From the NCBI RefSeq assembly GCF_024345835.1, contig NZ_JAGQBW010000003.1:62001-126000 (forward strand): a stretch of 64,000 bases of DNA. The letters are read 5' to 3'. Source of the DNA: Synechococcus sp. HJ21-Hayes (GTDB taxonomy: Bacteria > Cyanobacteriota > Cyanobacteriia > PCC-6307 > Cyanobiaceae). Made by a program: the position numbers and the translations under genes. Below are positions 54,468 through 64,000 of the stretch, piece by piece. Below the pieces are notes generated by a model. The model worked only from the letters and a program-made list of their open reading frames with translations. It did no database searches and had not been told where the DNA came from. Position 1 is the first letter of the stretch. Each line of letters opens with the position of its first letter.

Positions 54468-55496
54468 ATGGCCGCCGCCCTTCCCTGGCCCCCCCTGCTG
54501 GAGCAGTTGCTCGGCGGCGATTCGCTCAGTACGCAGCAGGCCACTGCCCTGATGGAGGGTTGGCTGGCAGAAACCATTGATCCCGTGCTCACGGGTGCCC
54601 TGCTTGCGGCCCTGCGGGCCAAGGGGGTGAACGGCGAGGAGCTGGGTGCTATGGCGGCGGTGCTGCGCTCCGCCTGCCTCCTGCCGGGGGATCGGCCGGC
54701 CATCCCTCTGGTGGACACCTGTGGCACTGGTGGGGATGGGGCAGATAGCTTCAACATCTCCACTGCCGTGGCCTTCACCGCAGCGGCCTGTGGCGTCAGC
54801 GTGGCCAAGCACGGGAACCGCAGTGCCAGCGGCAAGGTGGGCTCCGCCGATGTGCTCGAGGCCCTGGGCATCAACCTCCAGGCCCCCGCGGCCCGAGTGA
54901 TCGAGGTGCTGCCCGACACTGGCGTCACCTTCCTGTTCGCCCCCGGCTGGCATCCAGCTCTGGTGGGTCTGGCACCGCTGCGCCGGGCCCTGGGGGTGCG
55001 CACAGTGTTCAACCTGCTGGGTCCCCTGGTGAATCCCCTGCGGCCAGAATTCCAGGTGCTCGGTGTGGCCCGCGCCGACCTGCTCGACCCCATGGCCGAG
55101 GCCTTGGCCCGGCTGGGGTTGGAACGTGCGGTGGTGGTGCATGGCCATGGAGGCCTGGATGAGGCCTCCCTCTCGGGTACCAGCCAGCTGCGGCTGATCG
55201 AAGCCGGGGCCGTCCAGACCGAGCAGCTCGATCCCGCTGTCCTGGGCCTGGATCTGGCTCCTCCGGAGGCCCTGGCCGGCGGCGATCTGGCCTGCAATCA
55301 GGCGATCCTGGAAGCTGTATTGCAAGGCCGAGGCACGGTGGCCCAGCGGGATGTGGTGGCCCTGAACACTGCCCTGGTGCTCTGGGCCGCGGGCGGGGCG
55401 GAGAGCGTGGCCGCCGGCGTGGCCCCCGCCCTGGAGGCCCTAGCCAGCGGTGCGGCCTGGCAACGGCTGGAAGCGCTGCGCGCGGCCCTGGCCTGA
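54468..55496 (+). CDS. trpD: Anthranilate phosphoribosyltransferase
   Basis: TrpD (342 residues) adds phosphoribose to anthranilate in tryptophan synthesis. The PRPP-binding motif [17 protein letters not shown] is intact, followed by [20 protein letters not shown] and [11 protein letters not shown]. The start ATG ([10 protein letters not shown]) is chosen as the frame extends far upstream into DUF3288 without coding sense. It is followed 26 bases later by carA, so the two probably share a message. Confidence 0.95.
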   Translation: MAAALPWPPLLEQLLGGDSLSTQQATALMEGWLAETIDPVLTGALLAALRAKGVNGEELGAMAAVLRSACLLPGDRPAIPLVDTCGTGGDGADSFNISTAVAFTAAACGVSVAKHGNRSASGKVGSADVLEALGINLQAPAARVIEVLPDTGVTFLFAPGWHPALVGLAPLRRALGVRTVFNLLGPLVNPLRPEFQVLGVARADLLDPMAEALARLGLERAVVVHGHGGLDEASLSGTSQLRLIEAGAVQTEQLDPAVLGLDLAPPEALAGGDLACNQAILEAVLQGRGTVAQRDVVALNTALVLWAAGGAESVAAGVAPALEALASGAAWQRLEALRAALA

Positions 55497-55522
55497 AAGG
55501 CCTTGCGGGATGATGGGTGCCT

Positions 55523-56665
55523 ATGACGACAGCCCCCTCCCCGAACCCCGCCCTGTTAGTGCTGGCCGATGGCCTGGTGCTGCGCGGCGAAGCCTTCGGC
55601 GCCAGCGGCACCGCCATCGGAGAGGTGGTGTTCAACACCGGCATGACCGGGTATCAGGAGGTCATGACGGACCCGAGCTACTCGGGGCAGTTGGTGACCT
55701 TCACCTACCCCGAACTGGGCAACACCGGTGTGAATAGCGCCGATCAGGAGGCCGATGCGCCCCACGTGCGCGGCGTAATCGCCCGGCAACTGGCGCCCGT
55801 GCCCAGCAGCTGGCGCAGCGAGGACACCCTGGATGTTTGGCTGCAGCGCCACAACGTTGTGGGCATCAGCGGCATCGACACGCGGGCCCTGGTGCGGCAC
55901 CTGCGCGAGGGCGGTGCCATCAATGGCGCTATCAGCACCGATGGCCGTAGCCCTGAGCAGCTGCTGGAGCAGGTGCGCTCGGCCCCCTCGATGGCCGGCC
56001 TCAACCTGGCCCAGACGGTGAGCACCGCTGAGCCCTACACCTGGACCAGCCTCTGCCCTGCTGCCTTCGACCAGCGGCTCCAGAGCGTCCCCACCACCCC
56101 CTACCGCGTAGTGGCGATCGACTTCGGCATCAAACGGGCCATCCTCGAGCGCCTGGCGGCCCATGGTTGTGCCGTAACGGTGCTCCCGGCCGATGCCAGC
56201 CTCGAGCAGGTGTTGGCGTTGCAGCCCGAAGGGGTGTTCCTCTCCAATGGCCCCGGTGATCCGGCGGCTGTAACCAGCGGCATCGCCCTGGCCCAGGGCC
56301 TGGTGCAGCAGCCCGATCTGCCGGTGTTCGGCATCTGCCTTGGCCACCAGATCCTCGGCCTGGCCCTCGGAGGCAGCACTTACAAGCTTGGCTATGGCCA
56401 CCGCGGCCTCAACCACCCCTGCGGCAGCACAGGCCTGGTGGAGATCACGAGCCAGAACCACGGCTTCGCCCTCGCTGACGATTCCCTCAACCCCGCCGAA
56501 GTGGACATCACCCACTTCAACCTCAACGACCGCACCGTGGCTGCCCTCGCTCACCGGCGTCTGCCCCTGTTTGGCGTGCAGTACCACCCGGAGGCCAGCC
56601 CGGGTCCCCACGACGCCGATCACCACTTCGGCCGCTTCGTGGCGTTGATGGCGGAGCGTCGCTGA
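55523..56665 (+). CDS. carA: Carbamoyl-phosphate synthase small subunit
   Basis: CarA (380 residues) hydrolyses glutamine and passes ammonia to CarB for arginine and pyrimidine synthesis. The N-terminal domain has [20 protein letters not shown]. The class I amidotransferase domain has the nucleophile Cys in [16 protein letters not shown] and the His-Glu pair in [13 protein letters not shown]. The ATG after a GTG two codons earlier is chosen. CarB is not in the window. Confidence 0.95.
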   Translation: MTTAPSPNPALLVLADGLVLRGEAFGASGTAIGEVVFNTGMTGYQEVMTDPSYSGQLVTFTYPELGNTGVNSADQEADAPHVRGVIARQLAPVPSSWRSEDTLDVWLQRHNVVGISGIDTRALVRHLREGGAINGAISTDGRSPEQLLEQVRSAPSMAGLNLAQTVSTAEPYTWTSLCPAAFDQRLQSVPTTPYRVVAIDFGIKRAILERLAAHGCAVTVLPADASLEQVLALQPEGVFLSNGPGDPAAVTSGIALAQGLVQQPDLPVFGICLGHQILGLALGGSTYKLGYGHRGLNHPCGSTGLVEITSQNHGFALADDSLNPAEVDITHFNLNDRTVAALAHRRLPLFGVQYHPEASPGPHDADHHFGRFVALMAERR

Positions 56666-56732
56666 CGCAACTGATTTGTTGCGGAGCCTCCCAAGCCCGA
56701 AACCGTCATTACACTTCGGTCGCTTGTCACGT

Positions 56733-57113
56733 TTGAGGCCAGTAGCCATCACTGATCTGCAGCGATTGACCGTGTCCCTCAGGGGCGGCTACGAGCAGCA
56801 GGACGGCTGTGTGCTGTTCAGCTTCACAGGCCAGCTGGATGCCTATTCGGACAAGCAGTTTCTCGCCTTCATCGCCGATCACCGACCCGCCAAGGCGCAT
56901 CCCCTCGTGATCGATCTGAGTCGTATCGATTTCATCGACTCCTCCGGTCTTGGCGTGCTGGTGCAACTGGCCAAGCAGTGCAACGACGCCAAGGTTCAGT
57001 TTCTGGTGGTTGGCAATGCCCGGGTTGTGCAGACGGTGAAACTGGTGAGACTCGAGGAGTTCCTGCATCTCCAGCCCGATCTCGACACCGCCCTCGGCGC
57101 CATCGCCGCCTGA
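56733..57113 (+). CDS. STAS-domain anti-sigma-antagonist-like protein
   Basis: A protein of about 126 residues with a single STAS domain. The phosphorylatable Ser is in IDLSRIDFIDSSGLGVLVQL; FSFTGQLDAYSDKQFLAFI and FLVVGNARVVQTVKL also fit. Such proteins switch partners by phosphorylation, as SpoIIAA or RsbV do. No anti-sigma kinase or phosphatase is next to it. No ATG fits the expected N-terminus; TTG at 56733 (RPVAITDLQRL) is the best start, and ATC has a weak case. The start is therefore uncertain. Confidence 0.82.
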   Translation: MRPVAITDLQRLTVSLRGGYEQQDGCVLFSFTGQLDAYSDKQFLAFIADHRPAKAHPLVIDLSRIDFIDSSGLGVLVQLAKQCNDAKVQFLVVGNARVVQTVKLVRLEEFLHLQPDLDTALGAIAA

Positions 57114-57156
57114 GTCCGGCACGGCCAGCTGGCTGGCCCAGCTCTCCCCTCCAGCT

Positions 57157-57525
57157 GTGCAGGTGGAGTTGGGCCCCCTGCAGTTGGCCTGGCTCGGCGA
57201 TGCCGTGTGGGAGTTGCACCAGCGGCTGCGCCGATGCCGGCAACCTGGCCGTAGTGCCGATCTTCACAGGGCCGTGGTGGCGGATGTGCGGGCCGATGCC
57301 CAATCGGCAGCCCTGGAAAAACTGGAAGCCAGCGGTGTTTTGACCGACGCCGAGCTAGAGCTGGTACGTAGGGGACGCAACCGGGCTGGCCGGGGTCCTC
57401 GCAAGGGGGAGGCCGGTCTTTATGGCCGTGCGACGGGATTTGAGACAATGGTGGGCTGGCTCTTTCTTCAGGATCCCGGCCGGCTCGCGCAGCTGTTGGA
57501 TCAACTCGAGGACGCCGACCCATAA
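57157..57525 (+). CDS. mrnC: Mini-ribonuclease III
   Basis: A 122-residue RNase III-like protein without the double-stranded RNA-binding domain. The signature LQLAWLGDAVWELHQRLR carries the catalytic Asp, and LVRRGRNRAGRGPRKGEA and YGRATGFETMVGWLFLQ fit MrnC. It matures 23S rRNA ends in B. subtilis. The GTG start is chosen by homology; 15 further codons are open upstream. It is 18 bases before rlmB, so rRNA processing and modification genes are linked. Confidence 0.88.
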   Translation: MQVELGPLQLAWLGDAVWELHQRLRRCRQPGRSADLHRAVVADVRADAQSAALEKLEASGVLTDAELELVRRGRNRAGRGPRKGEAGLYGRATGFETMVGWLFLQDPGRLAQLLDQLEDADP

Positions 57526-57543
57526 ACCCATTGCCTGCTTGAT

Positions 57544-59271
57544 ATGAGCCCTCGTTTTGATCGCCGCCCTGACCGTGGCCAGGGAGCTGGCGCAGGTGGG
57601 GGTGGTGGCTACAGGGGCGGCGAACGCGGTGGCGCCCGTGGCGGTGGCGGTGGTGGCAAGCCGGCACGTCCCGCTTACGGCGGCCGTGGCGGGTCCAGGC
57701 CCTTTGCGCCCCGAGGCGAATGGCGCCCTGAGGGTGGCGACCGTCCCGAGCGCAGTGACCGTGGGGATCGCCCAGAACGTGGCGACCGCGGTGATCGTGG
57801 TGGTCGCAGTTCCATGGGTGAAGGCCGCCCCGCTGCCGGTCGCAAGCCCTTCACCCGTCGCCCCGATGGTGGTCCGCGCCGGTTCGAGTCCGGCGGCCGT
57901 CCTGATGGTCCCCGCTTCGGTGCCGGTCGGCCCGAGCGGCGTCCGGGTCGTCCGGCTGGCCGCTTCGACGACCGCAGTGCTGCCGGCGGTGGGGCAGCGG
58001 GTGGTGTCGGTCGTCCGGATCGGGGCCCCCGCCCCGAGGGCCGCCGCTTCTCGGCCCCCCGCCCGGATGGCGGCTCTTTCCGTCCTGGGCGCCCCCAGGG
58101 TCGCCCCCAGTTCGGCGCTCGCCCCGCCTTTGCGGAGCGCCGCCCACCGCGCGACCGCGACCGTGCCATTGCCGTGGAGGTGCCCGTGGGTGAGGTGGGC
58201 GATTCCACCCGCTTTAATGCCGGCCCCGCCGACGACCTGATCTGGGGGCGCCACGCCGCCCAGGCGGCCCTGGAAAGCGACCGGCCCATCCACCGCATTT
58301 GGTGCACTGCTGAGATGCGCTTTCAGCCGCGCTTCATGCAGTTGCTGCGGGAGGCCAAAGCCGGTGGGGTGCTGGTGGAGGAGGTGACCTGGGCTCGCCT
58401 GGGGCAGCTCACCGATGGCGCCGTGCACCAGGGCATCGTGCTGCAGGCTGCTGCCGCCGACACCCTGGATCTCGGCACGCTGATCGATGGTTGCCGCAAC
58501 ATCGGTGAGCCCCCCCTGTTGATGGCCCTGGATGGCATTACCGATCCCCACAATCTGGGTGCGATCGTGCGTAGTGCCGAGGCCCTCGGTGCCCATGGCC
58601 TGGTGCTGCCCCAGCGGCGCAGTGCCGGCCTCACCGGCTCCGTGGCGAAAGTGGCAGCCGGTGCCCTCGAGCATCTGCCCGTAGCCCGGGTCGTGAATCT
58701 CAACCGTTCCCTGGAAACCCTCAAGGAAGAGGGCTATCGGGTGATTGGTTTGGCCGGAGAGGGCAGCGTGTCGCTCACCGAGGCCGATCTCGATGGGCCC
58801 CTGGTGATCGTCACCGGGTCCGAGGGCTCCGGGCTGTCGATGCTCACCCGCAAGCACTGCGACCAACTCGTGCGGATCCCGCTGCGCGGTGCTACCCCCA
58901 GCCTCAACGCCTCCGTGGCTACGGCCATGGTGCTCTACGAGGTGGCCCGCCGCGGTTGGATGAAGAACATCACTGGTTCCTCGCCTGCCCCGCGGATCGT
59001 GCGGCCCCAGTTGGCCACTCCCGAACCGTTGGTGGCCGCCGACCAATTTGACGAGCTGGAGGACGACAACGCTTTTAGCCCCGAGGAAGCGGAATTCGCC
59101 TCCGTCCTGGTGGCGGAGGTGGTTGCCGAAGTGGCGGCTGAGGTGTCTGCCGAGCTGGCTGAGGAGGTCGCTGAGGAGGTGGCGGTCGAGGCCCCTGCCG
59201 CTCCTGTGGACCTCTCCTTCGATCTCAGCCCCAGCCCCGCTGCGGGCTTCGCTGGCGACATTCAACTCTGA
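57544..59271 (+). CDS. rlmB: TrmH-family rRNA 2'-O-methyltransferase (RlmB type) with long disordered ends
   Basis: A 575-residue protein, over twice the usual 250-residue RlmB core. Residues about 1-225 are Gly/Arg/Pro-rich, with repeated GGRGG and RPDRGPRPEGRR-like runs. The core begins at DDLIWGRHAAQAALE (about 231) and has the SpoU knot motifs NLGAIVRSAEALGAHGLVLP, VIVTGSEGSGLS and IPLRGATPSLNASVATAMVL. It methylates a 23S rRNA guanosine in E. coli. The last 75 residues are acidic (VAEVVAEVAAEVSAELAEEV). Follows mrnC. Confidence 0.88.
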   Translation: MSPRFDRRPDRGQGAGAGGGGGYRGGERGGARGGGGGGKPARPAYGGRGGSRPFAPRGEWRPEGGDRPERSDRGDRPERGDRGDRGGRSSMGEGRPAAGRKPFTRRPDGGPRRFESGGRPDGPRFGAGRPERRPGRPAGRFDDRSAAGGGAAGGVGRPDRGPRPEGRRFSAPRPDGGSFRPGRPQGRPQFGARPAFAERRPPRDRDRAIAVEVPVGEVGDSTRFNAGPADDLIWGRHAAQAALESDRPIHRIWCTAEMRFQPRFMQLLREAKAGGVLVEEVTWARLGQLTDGAVHQGIVLQAAAADTLDLGTLIDGCRNIGEPPLLMALDGITDPHNLGAIVRSAEALGAHGLVLPQRRSAGLTGSVAKVAAGALEHLPVARVVNLNRSLETLKEEGYRVIGLAGEGSVSLTEADLDGPLVIVTGSEGSGLSMLTRKHCDQLVRIPLRGATPSLNASVATAMVLYEVARRGWMKNITGSSPAPRIVRPQLATPEPLVAADQFDELEDDNAFSPEEAEFASVLVAEVVAEVAAEVSAELAEEVAEEVAVEAPAAPVDLSFDLSPSPAAGFAGDIQL

Positions 59272-59347
59272 GGCCAGTGGGAGTTGGTCTGGCTACGGCC
59301 AACACCCCAGCCCACCGGCAGAATGCACACCATCACCACCCCTTGCG

Positions 59348-59596
59348 ATGACGTCCTTGCTCTGGCCCCTGCGCAGTGTTGCCAACGGCCTGGGCCTGGC
59401 CTGGTGGGCCCGGGTCGAAACCCGTGAGCCGGATGTCACCTATTGGTTCGGGCCCTATGTGCGTCGTAGCAGCCTGGAGGCGGCTCTACCGCCCTTCCTG
59501 GCGGATCTGCGCAGTGAAGGTTCCGCCCAGCTGAGCCACACGCTCCTGCGCACCCGCCGGGGCGAGCCCCTCACCGTTGCCGCCGGTGCTGACTGA
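59348..59596 (+). CDS. DUF1816 protein
   Basis: An 82-residue protein from the ATG at MTSLLWPLRSV. The body WWARVETREPDVTYWFGPYV followed by AALPPFLADLRSEGSAQL is the DUF1816 pattern, a cyanobacterial family of unknown function; in some members it is near phycobilisome linkers. It is too small for a linker. It lies between rlmB and gatA on the same strand. Confidence 0.75.
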   Translation: MTSLLWPLRSVANGLGLAWWARVETREPDVTYWFGPYVRRSSLEAALPPFLADLRSEGSAQLSHTLLRTRRGEPLTVAAGAD

Positions 59597-59628
59597 TAGC
59601 GTCGACCCAGCAACGCACCTGAGAGTCG

Positions 59629-61089
59629 ATGGGGATCGCCGAGTGGCGCGAGCAGCTCAAGCGCGGCGAGGTGTCCGCCCGGGAGCTCACCGATCACCAC
59701 CTCAGCCGCATTCAGGCGGTTGAGCCTTCGGTTCACGCTTACCTAGAGGTCACCTCGGAGCGGGCCCGGGCCGATGCAGATCGCATCGATGGGTTGCGGG
59801 CCGCAGGCGAACCCCTGCCGCCCCTGGCCGGGGTGCCGCTGGCCATTAAGGACAACCTCTGCACCAAGGGCATCCGCACCACCTGTTCCAGCCGCATGCT
59901 GGAGAACTTCGTGCCGCCCTACGAGTCCACCGTCACCGAGCGCCTCTGGCAGGCCGGCGGCGTGATGCTCGGCAAGACCAATCTCGATGAGTTCGCCATG
60001 GGCAGCTCCACCGAGACCTCCGCCTTCGGTGCCAGCCGCAACCCCTGGAACACCGACAAGGTGCCCGGCGGCAGTTCGGGCGGCAGCGCCGCTGCCGTTG
60101 CGGCTGGTGAATGCGTGGCCTCCCTTGGCTCCGACACCGGCGGTTCGATCCGCCAGCCCGCGGCCTTCTGCGGCGTGGTGGGTCTGAAGCCCACCTACGG
60201 CCGCGTCAGTCGCTATGGCCTGGTGGCCTTTGCCAGTTCCCTCGACCAAGTGGGTCCCTTTACCACCAGCGTTGCCGATGCCGCCGAGCTGCTGCAGGTG
60301 ATCGCCGGGGCTGATCCCCGCGACTCCACTTGTCTTAAGGCCCCCGTGCCGGACTACCGCGCCGCCCTTAGCCAGCCGGTGGCGGGCCTGCGGGTAGGCA
60401 TCGTGCGTGAGTGCTTTGAGGCCGAGGGGCTCGATCCCCAGGTGAAGGCCTCGGTCATGGCGGCCGCTGCCCAGCTGGAAGCCCTTGGCTGCGAGCTGGT
60501 GGATGTGAGCTGCCCCCGCTTCAACGATGGCATCGCCACCTACTACGTGATCGCTCCGTCGGAGGCCTCCGCCAACCTGGCCCGCTACGACGGTGTGAAA
60601 TACGGCTACCGCGCGGCCGATGCCCCCAGCCTGGCGGAGATGACCGCCCGTAGCCGTGCCGAGGGCTTCGGCGATGAGGTGCAGCGCCGCATCCTGATCG
60701 GCACCTATGCCCTCTCCGCCGGCTACGTGGACGCTTATTACAAAAAGGCCCAGCAGGTGCGCACGCTGATCCGGCGCGACTTCGACCGTGCCTTTGATGC
60801 GGTGGATGTGCTGCTCACCCCCACCTCCCCCACCACCGCCTTTGGCTTTGGTGCCCATGCGGAGGATCCCCTCGCCATGTATCTGGCCGACCTGCTCACC
60901 ATCCCCGCCAACATGGCTGGCCTCCCGGCCATCAGCCTGCCCTGTGGCTTTGATCTGGCCGGCCTGCCCATTGGCCTGCAGCTGATCACCGGGGTGCTGC
61001 AGGAGGAACGCCTCCTGCAGGTGGCTTACCACTACGAGCAGAGCGCCCGGGTGATGGAGCAGCGGCCCGACGCGGCCCTCGTGCCCTGA
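59629..61089 (+). CDS. gatA: Glutamyl-tRNA(Gln) amidotransferase subunit A
   Basis: GatA (486 residues) releases ammonia from glutamine for the GatCAB complex, which turns Glu-tRNA(Gln) into Gln-tRNA(Gln). The amidase triad is visible: Lys in [19 protein letters not shown], cis-Ser in [17 protein letters not shown] and nucleophile Ser in [16 protein letters not shown]. Length is normal. The start is ATG (GIAEWREQL). gatB and gatC are not in the window. A hairpin follows the stop. Confidence 0.96.
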   Translation: MGIAEWREQLKRGEVSARELTDHHLSRIQAVEPSVHAYLEVTSERARADADRIDGLRAAGEPLPPLAGVPLAIKDNLCTKGIRTTCSSRMLENFVPPYESTVTERLWQAGGVMLGKTNLDEFAMGSSTETSAFGASRNPWNTDKVPGGSSGGSAAAVAAGECVASLGSDTGGSIRQPAAFCGVVGLKPTYGRVSRYGLVAFASSLDQVGPFTTSVADAAELLQVIAGADPRDSTCLKAPVPDYRAALSQPVAGLRVGIVRECFEAEGLDPQVKASVMAAAAQLEALGCELVDVSCPRFNDGIATYYVIAPSEASANLARYDGVKYGYRAADAPSLAEMTARSRAEGFGDEVQRRILIGTYALSAGYVDAYYKKAQQVRTLIRRDFDRAFDAVDVLLTPTSPTTAFGFGAHAEDPLAMYLADLLTIPANMAGLPAISLPCGFDLAGLPIGLQLITGVLQEERLLQVAYHYEQSARVMEQRPDAALVP

Positions 61090-61114
61090 GGGGTCACCCC
61101 AGATCTGGTGTCTC

Positions 61115-61134
61115 AAGCGCCGGTATCGGCGCTT
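61115..61134 (+). terminator. Hairpin between gatA and dnaE
   Basis: An eight-base-pair stem (61115-61122 with 61127-61134) has a four-base GTAT loop, 26 bases after the gatA stop. No T-run follows, so it may only partly stop transcription, or stabilise the message end. Confidence 0.5.
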
Positions 61135-61188
61135 CGGGCCCTGAATCTTGCGCCTGAGCTTTAACCTTGAACCAGCACCGGGCGCGTT

Positions 61189-64000
61189 TTGGCTTTCGTT
61201 CCGCTCCACAACCACAGCGACTACAGCCTCCTGGATGGGGCCAGTCAGCTGCCGGCCATGGTGAAGCGGGCCGAGGAGCTGGGCATGCCGGCTCTAGCCC
61301 TCACGGACCATGGCGTGATGTACGGCGCTATCGAGCTGCTCAAGCTCTGCAAGGGCAGCTCGGTGAAGCCGATTATCGGCAACGAGATGTATGTCATCAA
61401 TGGTTCCCTTGATGACCCCAATCCCCCCAAGAAGGAGCGGCGCTACCACCTCGTGGTGCTGGCCAAAAATGCGGTGGGCTACCGCAACCTGGTGAAGCTC
61501 ACCAGCATCAGCCACCTGCGCGGCATGCGTGGCCGAGGCATCTTCTCGCGGGCCTGCATCGACAAGGCCACCCTCACCCAGTTCAGTGAGGGCCTGATCG
61601 TGGCCACGGCCTGTCTGGGTGGTGAGATTCCCCAGGCCATCCTCAAGGGCCGGCCGGATGTGGCCCGCGATGTGGCCCGCTGGTATCAGCAACTGTTCGG
61701 CGACGATTTTTACCTGGAAATTCAGGACCACGGTTCTCCTGAAGACCGGATCGTGAATGTGGAGATGGTGCGCATCTCTCGCGAGCTGGGGATCCCCCTG
61801 ATCGCCACCAACGATGCCCACTATCTCACCAGCAACGACGCCGAGGCCCATGACGCCTTGCTGTGTGTGCTTACCGGCAAGCTCGTGACCGATGAGAAGC
61901 GCTTGCGCTACACGGGCACGGAATTCATCAAGGGCGAAGCCGAGATGCTCGGCCTGTTTGCCGATCACCTCGAGCCGGAGGTGGTGGCCGAGGCCGTGAC
62001 CAACACCGCCAAGGTGGCCGAAAAAGTGGAGGACTACGACATCCTCGGCCGCTACCAGATGCCCCGCTTCCCGATCCCAGATGGGCACACGGCGGTGAGC
62101 TATCTGCGCCACGTGACTGAGCAGGGCCTGCGCGATCGCCTCGAGCTTGGCCCAGAAGCGGTCTTTGAGCCGCTCTACGGCGAGCGGCTCGATTTTGAAC
62201 TGCAGGTGATGGAGCAGATGGGCTTCCCCACCTACTTCCTCGTGGTGTGGGATTACATCCGTTTTGCTCGTGAAAGCGGTATCCCAGTGGGCCCGGGCCG
62301 TGGTTCCGCGGCTGGTTCCCTGGTCGCCTATGCCCTCGGCATCACCAACATTGACCCCGTGACCAACGGGCTGCTGTTCGAGCGTTTCCTCAACCCGGAA
62401 CGCAAGTCGATGCCCGACATCGACACGGACTTCTGCATCGAGCGCCGTGGTGAGGTGATCGACTACGTGACGCGCCGCTACGGCGAGGAGAAGGTGGCCC
62501 AGATCATCACCTTCAACCGCATGACCTCCAAGGCAGTGCTCAAGGATGTGGCCCGTGTGCTCGATATTCCCTATGGCGATGCCGACCGGCTGGCGAAGTT
62601 GATCCCTGTGGTGCGGGGTAAGCCCGCCAAGCTCAAGGAGATGATCGGAGCTGACTCGCCAGCGCCGGAATTTCGCGAGAAGTACGAGGCCGATCCCCAG
62701 GTGAAGCGCTGGGTGGACATGGCCATGCGCATCGAGGGCACCAACAAAACATTCGGTGTCCATGCCGCCGGTGTAGTGATCGCTGCTGATCCTCTCGACG
62801 AGGTGGTGCCGCTGCAGCGCAACAACGATGGTCAGGTGATCACCCAATACTTCATGGAAGACGTGGAGTCGATGGGGCTGTTGAAGATGGACTTCCTCGG
62901 CCTGAAAAATCTCACCATGATCGACAAGACGATCGATCTGGTGGCGCAGAGTACGGGCGTGACGGTGGACCCCGACAAGCTTCCCCTCGACGATGCGGGG
63001 ACCTATGGCTTGCTGGCCCGTGGCGATCTGGAGGGCATCTTCCAGCTGGAATCCAGCGGCATGCGCCAGATCGTGCGCGATCTCAAACCATCCTCGTTAG
63101 AGGACATTTCCTCCATCCTGGCCCTCTACCGCCCGGGGCCCCTCGATGCGGGCCTGATTCCCAAGTTCATCAACCGCAAACATGGCCGCGAAGCGATCGA
63201 CTTCGTGGACGCCAAGCTCGAGCCGATCCTGCAGGAGACCTACGGGATCATGGTGTACCAGGAGCAAATCATGCGGATTGCGCAGGATCTTGCCGGTTAC
63301 TCCCTCGGTGAAGCCGATCTGCTGCGCCGGGCCATGGGCAAGAAGAAGAAGAGCGAGATGGAGAAACACCAGAGCATTTTTGTGCAGGGGGCCACGCAGC
63401 GCGGTGTCGATCCGAAGGTGGCGGAAGGTCTGTTTGAACAGATGGTGCTGTTCGCCGAATACTGCTTCAACAAGAGTCATTCCACCGCCTATGGCGCGGT
63501 GACCTACCAAACCGCCTATCTCAAGGCCCACTATCCCGTCGCCTACATGGCGGCCTTGCTCACGGTGAATGCCGGCGCCACCGATAAGGTGCAACGCTAC
63601 ATCTCCAATTGCAATGCCATGGGCATTGAGGTGATGCCACCGGATGTGAATGCTTCCGGCATCGACTTCACCCCCGTGGGCGAGCGCATTCTGTTTGGCC
63701 TCTCGGCCGTACGCAATCTCGGGGATGGCGCCATTCGCGCCCTGCTCGAGGCGCGTCTGACCGATGGCCCCTTCCGCAGCCTCGCTGATCTCTGCGATCG
63801 CATCCCGGGCAGCACCCTCAACCGCCGTTCAGTGGAATCCCTGATCCACTGCGGTGCCATGGATGGCCTCGAGTCCAGTGCCAACCGCGCCCAGCTGATG
63901 GCGGATCTTGATCTGATCATGGATTGGGCCAGTTCCCGGGCCAAGGATCGCGCCAGCGGCCAGGGCAATCTGTTTGATTTGCTGGGTGGTGGTGCGGATG
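61189..64000 (+). CDS. dnaE: DNA polymerase III alpha subunit (3' end cut by window edge)
   Basis: The replicative polymerase catalytic subunit; 937 codons are present before the window ends. TTG 61189 is the best start and gives the PHP-domain opening [16 protein letters not shown]. The polymerase domain has [17 protein letters not shown], the catalytic Asp pair in [14 protein letters not shown] (about residue 408), [16 protein letters not shown] and [20 protein letters not shown]. Standard DnaE1 domain order is seen. The fingers and C-terminal OB-fold region lies beyond the edge. No intein is seen in the visible part. Confidence 0.95.
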   Translation, partial: MAFVPLHNHSDYSLLDGASQLPAMVKRAEELGMPALALTDHGVMYGAIELLKLCKGSSVKPIIGNEMYVINGSLDDPNPPKKERRYHLVVLAKNAVGYRNLVKLTSISHLRGMRGRGIFSRACIDKATLTQFSEGLIVATACLGGEIPQAILKGRPDVARDVARWYQQLFGDDFYLEIQDHGSPEDRIVNVEMVRISRELGIPLIATNDAHYLTSNDAEAHDALLCVLTGKLVTDEKRLRYTGTEFIKGEAEMLGLFADHLEPEVVAEAVTNTAKVAEKVEDYDILGRYQMPRFPIPDGHTAVSYLRHVTEQGLRDRLELGPEAVFEPLYGERLDFELQVMEQMGFPTYFLVVWDYIRFARESGIPVGPGRGSAAGSLVAYALGITNIDPVTNGLLFERFLNPERKSMPDIDTDFCIERRGEVIDYVTRRYGEEKVAQIITFNRMTSKAVLKDVARVLDIPYGDADRLAKLIPVVRGKPAKLKEMIGADSPAPEFREKYEADPQVKRWVDMAMRIEGTNKTFGVHAAGVVIAADPLDEVVPLQRNNDGQVITQYFMEDVESMGLLKMDFLGLKNLTMIDKTIDLVAQSTGVTVDPDKLPLDDAGTYGLLARGDLEGIFQLESSGMRQIVRDLKPSSLEDISSILALYRPGPLDAGLIPKFINRKHGREAIDFVDAKLEPILQETYGIMVYQEQIMRIAQDLAGYSLGEADLLRRAMGKKKKSEMEKHQSIFVQGATQRGVDPKVAEGLFEQMVLFAEYCFNKSHSTAYGAVTYQTAYLKAHYPVAYMAALLTVNAGATDKVQRYISNCNAMGIEVMPPDVNASGIDFTPVGERILFGLSAVRNLGDGAIRALLEARLTDGPFRSLADLCDRIPGSTLNRRSVESLIHCGAMDGLESSANRAQLMADLDLIMDWASSRAKDRASGQGNLFDLLGGGAD

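Noticed and set aside
57876-57895. T-loop-like GGTTCGAGTCC resembling a tRNA
   Set aside because: It lies inside the RG-coding repeat of rlmB, with no acceptor stem or anticodon arm around it.
57560-58200. Repetitive DNA that could be mistaken for a repeat array
   Set aside because: The repeats follow the reading frame and encode Gly/Arg/Pro; spacing is irregular with no spacers, so it is not a CRISPR or satellite.
57355-59265. 636-codon open frame antisense to rlmB and mrnC
   Set aside because: It mirrors the high-GC, repetitive codons of the real genes; its protein is low-complexity and matches nothing, whereas the plus strand has clear SpoU motifs.
61189-64000. Possible split dnaE or intein
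   Set aside because: The visible sequence is collinear with normal DnaE domains, with no insertion; the missing end is just the window edge.

Overview
The window is high-GC, gene-dense chromosome from a picocyanobacterium of the Synechococcus/Cyanobium lineage. Direct signs are psbA (photosystem II D1), ndhD (NDH-1), CP12, menD/menB (phylloquinone), a solanesyl diphosphate synthase and a UbiD decarboxylase (plastoquinone). Several families known mainly from cyanobacteria are also present: Ycf51, DUF760, DUF1350, DUF1816, DUF2605, DUF3288, DUF4332 and DUF4336. The genus is inferred from overall character. No phage block, transposase, CRISPR array or rRNA is visible, and only one tRNA was found. 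Because GC is high, very long reading frames lie antisense to most genes and were discarded.

Layout. 0-8.4 kb: a truncated DUF4332 gene and ycf51 (minus), then tamB, a ROK kinase, proA, folB and an alpha/beta hydrolase (plus). 8.5-16.3 kb: a minus run of prlC-type oligopeptidase, ndhD, thrB, glucokinase and thrS. 16.3-22.8 kb: DUF2605 and TM2 proteins, a GH104-like lysozyme, trpS, an Arg/Gly-rich protein, a CDF metal exporter and a DUF697 protein. 22.8-24.1 kb: psbA with a triple palindrome upstream and a clear terminator. 24.1-33.4 kb: DUF4336, DUF760, lepB, menD-menB, an L,D-transpeptidase, glgA, a Pro-rich membrane protein and murF.

33.4-35.0 kb is the least ordinary stretch: a LuxR-type regulator pseudogene, a short CP12, about 400 bp of noncoding DNA and a Nif11-like gene. 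35.0-49.7 kb: glmU, aroA, a second Nif11-like gene, an Rrf2 regulator coupled to ubiD, comB-like, nitrilase, amidase, murI, sds, a HAD phosphatase, acs, DUF1350, PrxQ and a DnaQ-like exonuclease. 49.8-54.0 kb: small proteins, tRNA-Pro(GGG), a possible MliC-like protein coupled to msrA, and an ABC exporter. 54.1-64.0 kb: DUF3288, trpD, carA, a STAS protein, mini-RNase III, an RlmB-type methyltransferase with low-complexity ends, DUF1816, gatA and truncated dnaE.

Functional themes are cell-envelope building and remodelling (murF, glmU, murI, amidase, L,D-transpeptidase, lysozyme, tamB, lepB), quinone supply, carbon storage and control (glgA, two glucokinases, CP12), amino-acid and nucleotide synthesis, and translation. 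I found no coherent undescribed multi-gene system. The best leads are the psbA palindrome array, the decayed regulator/CP12 region, the cysteine-free Rrf2-UbiD pair, and two proteins with long Arg/Gly-rich tails.
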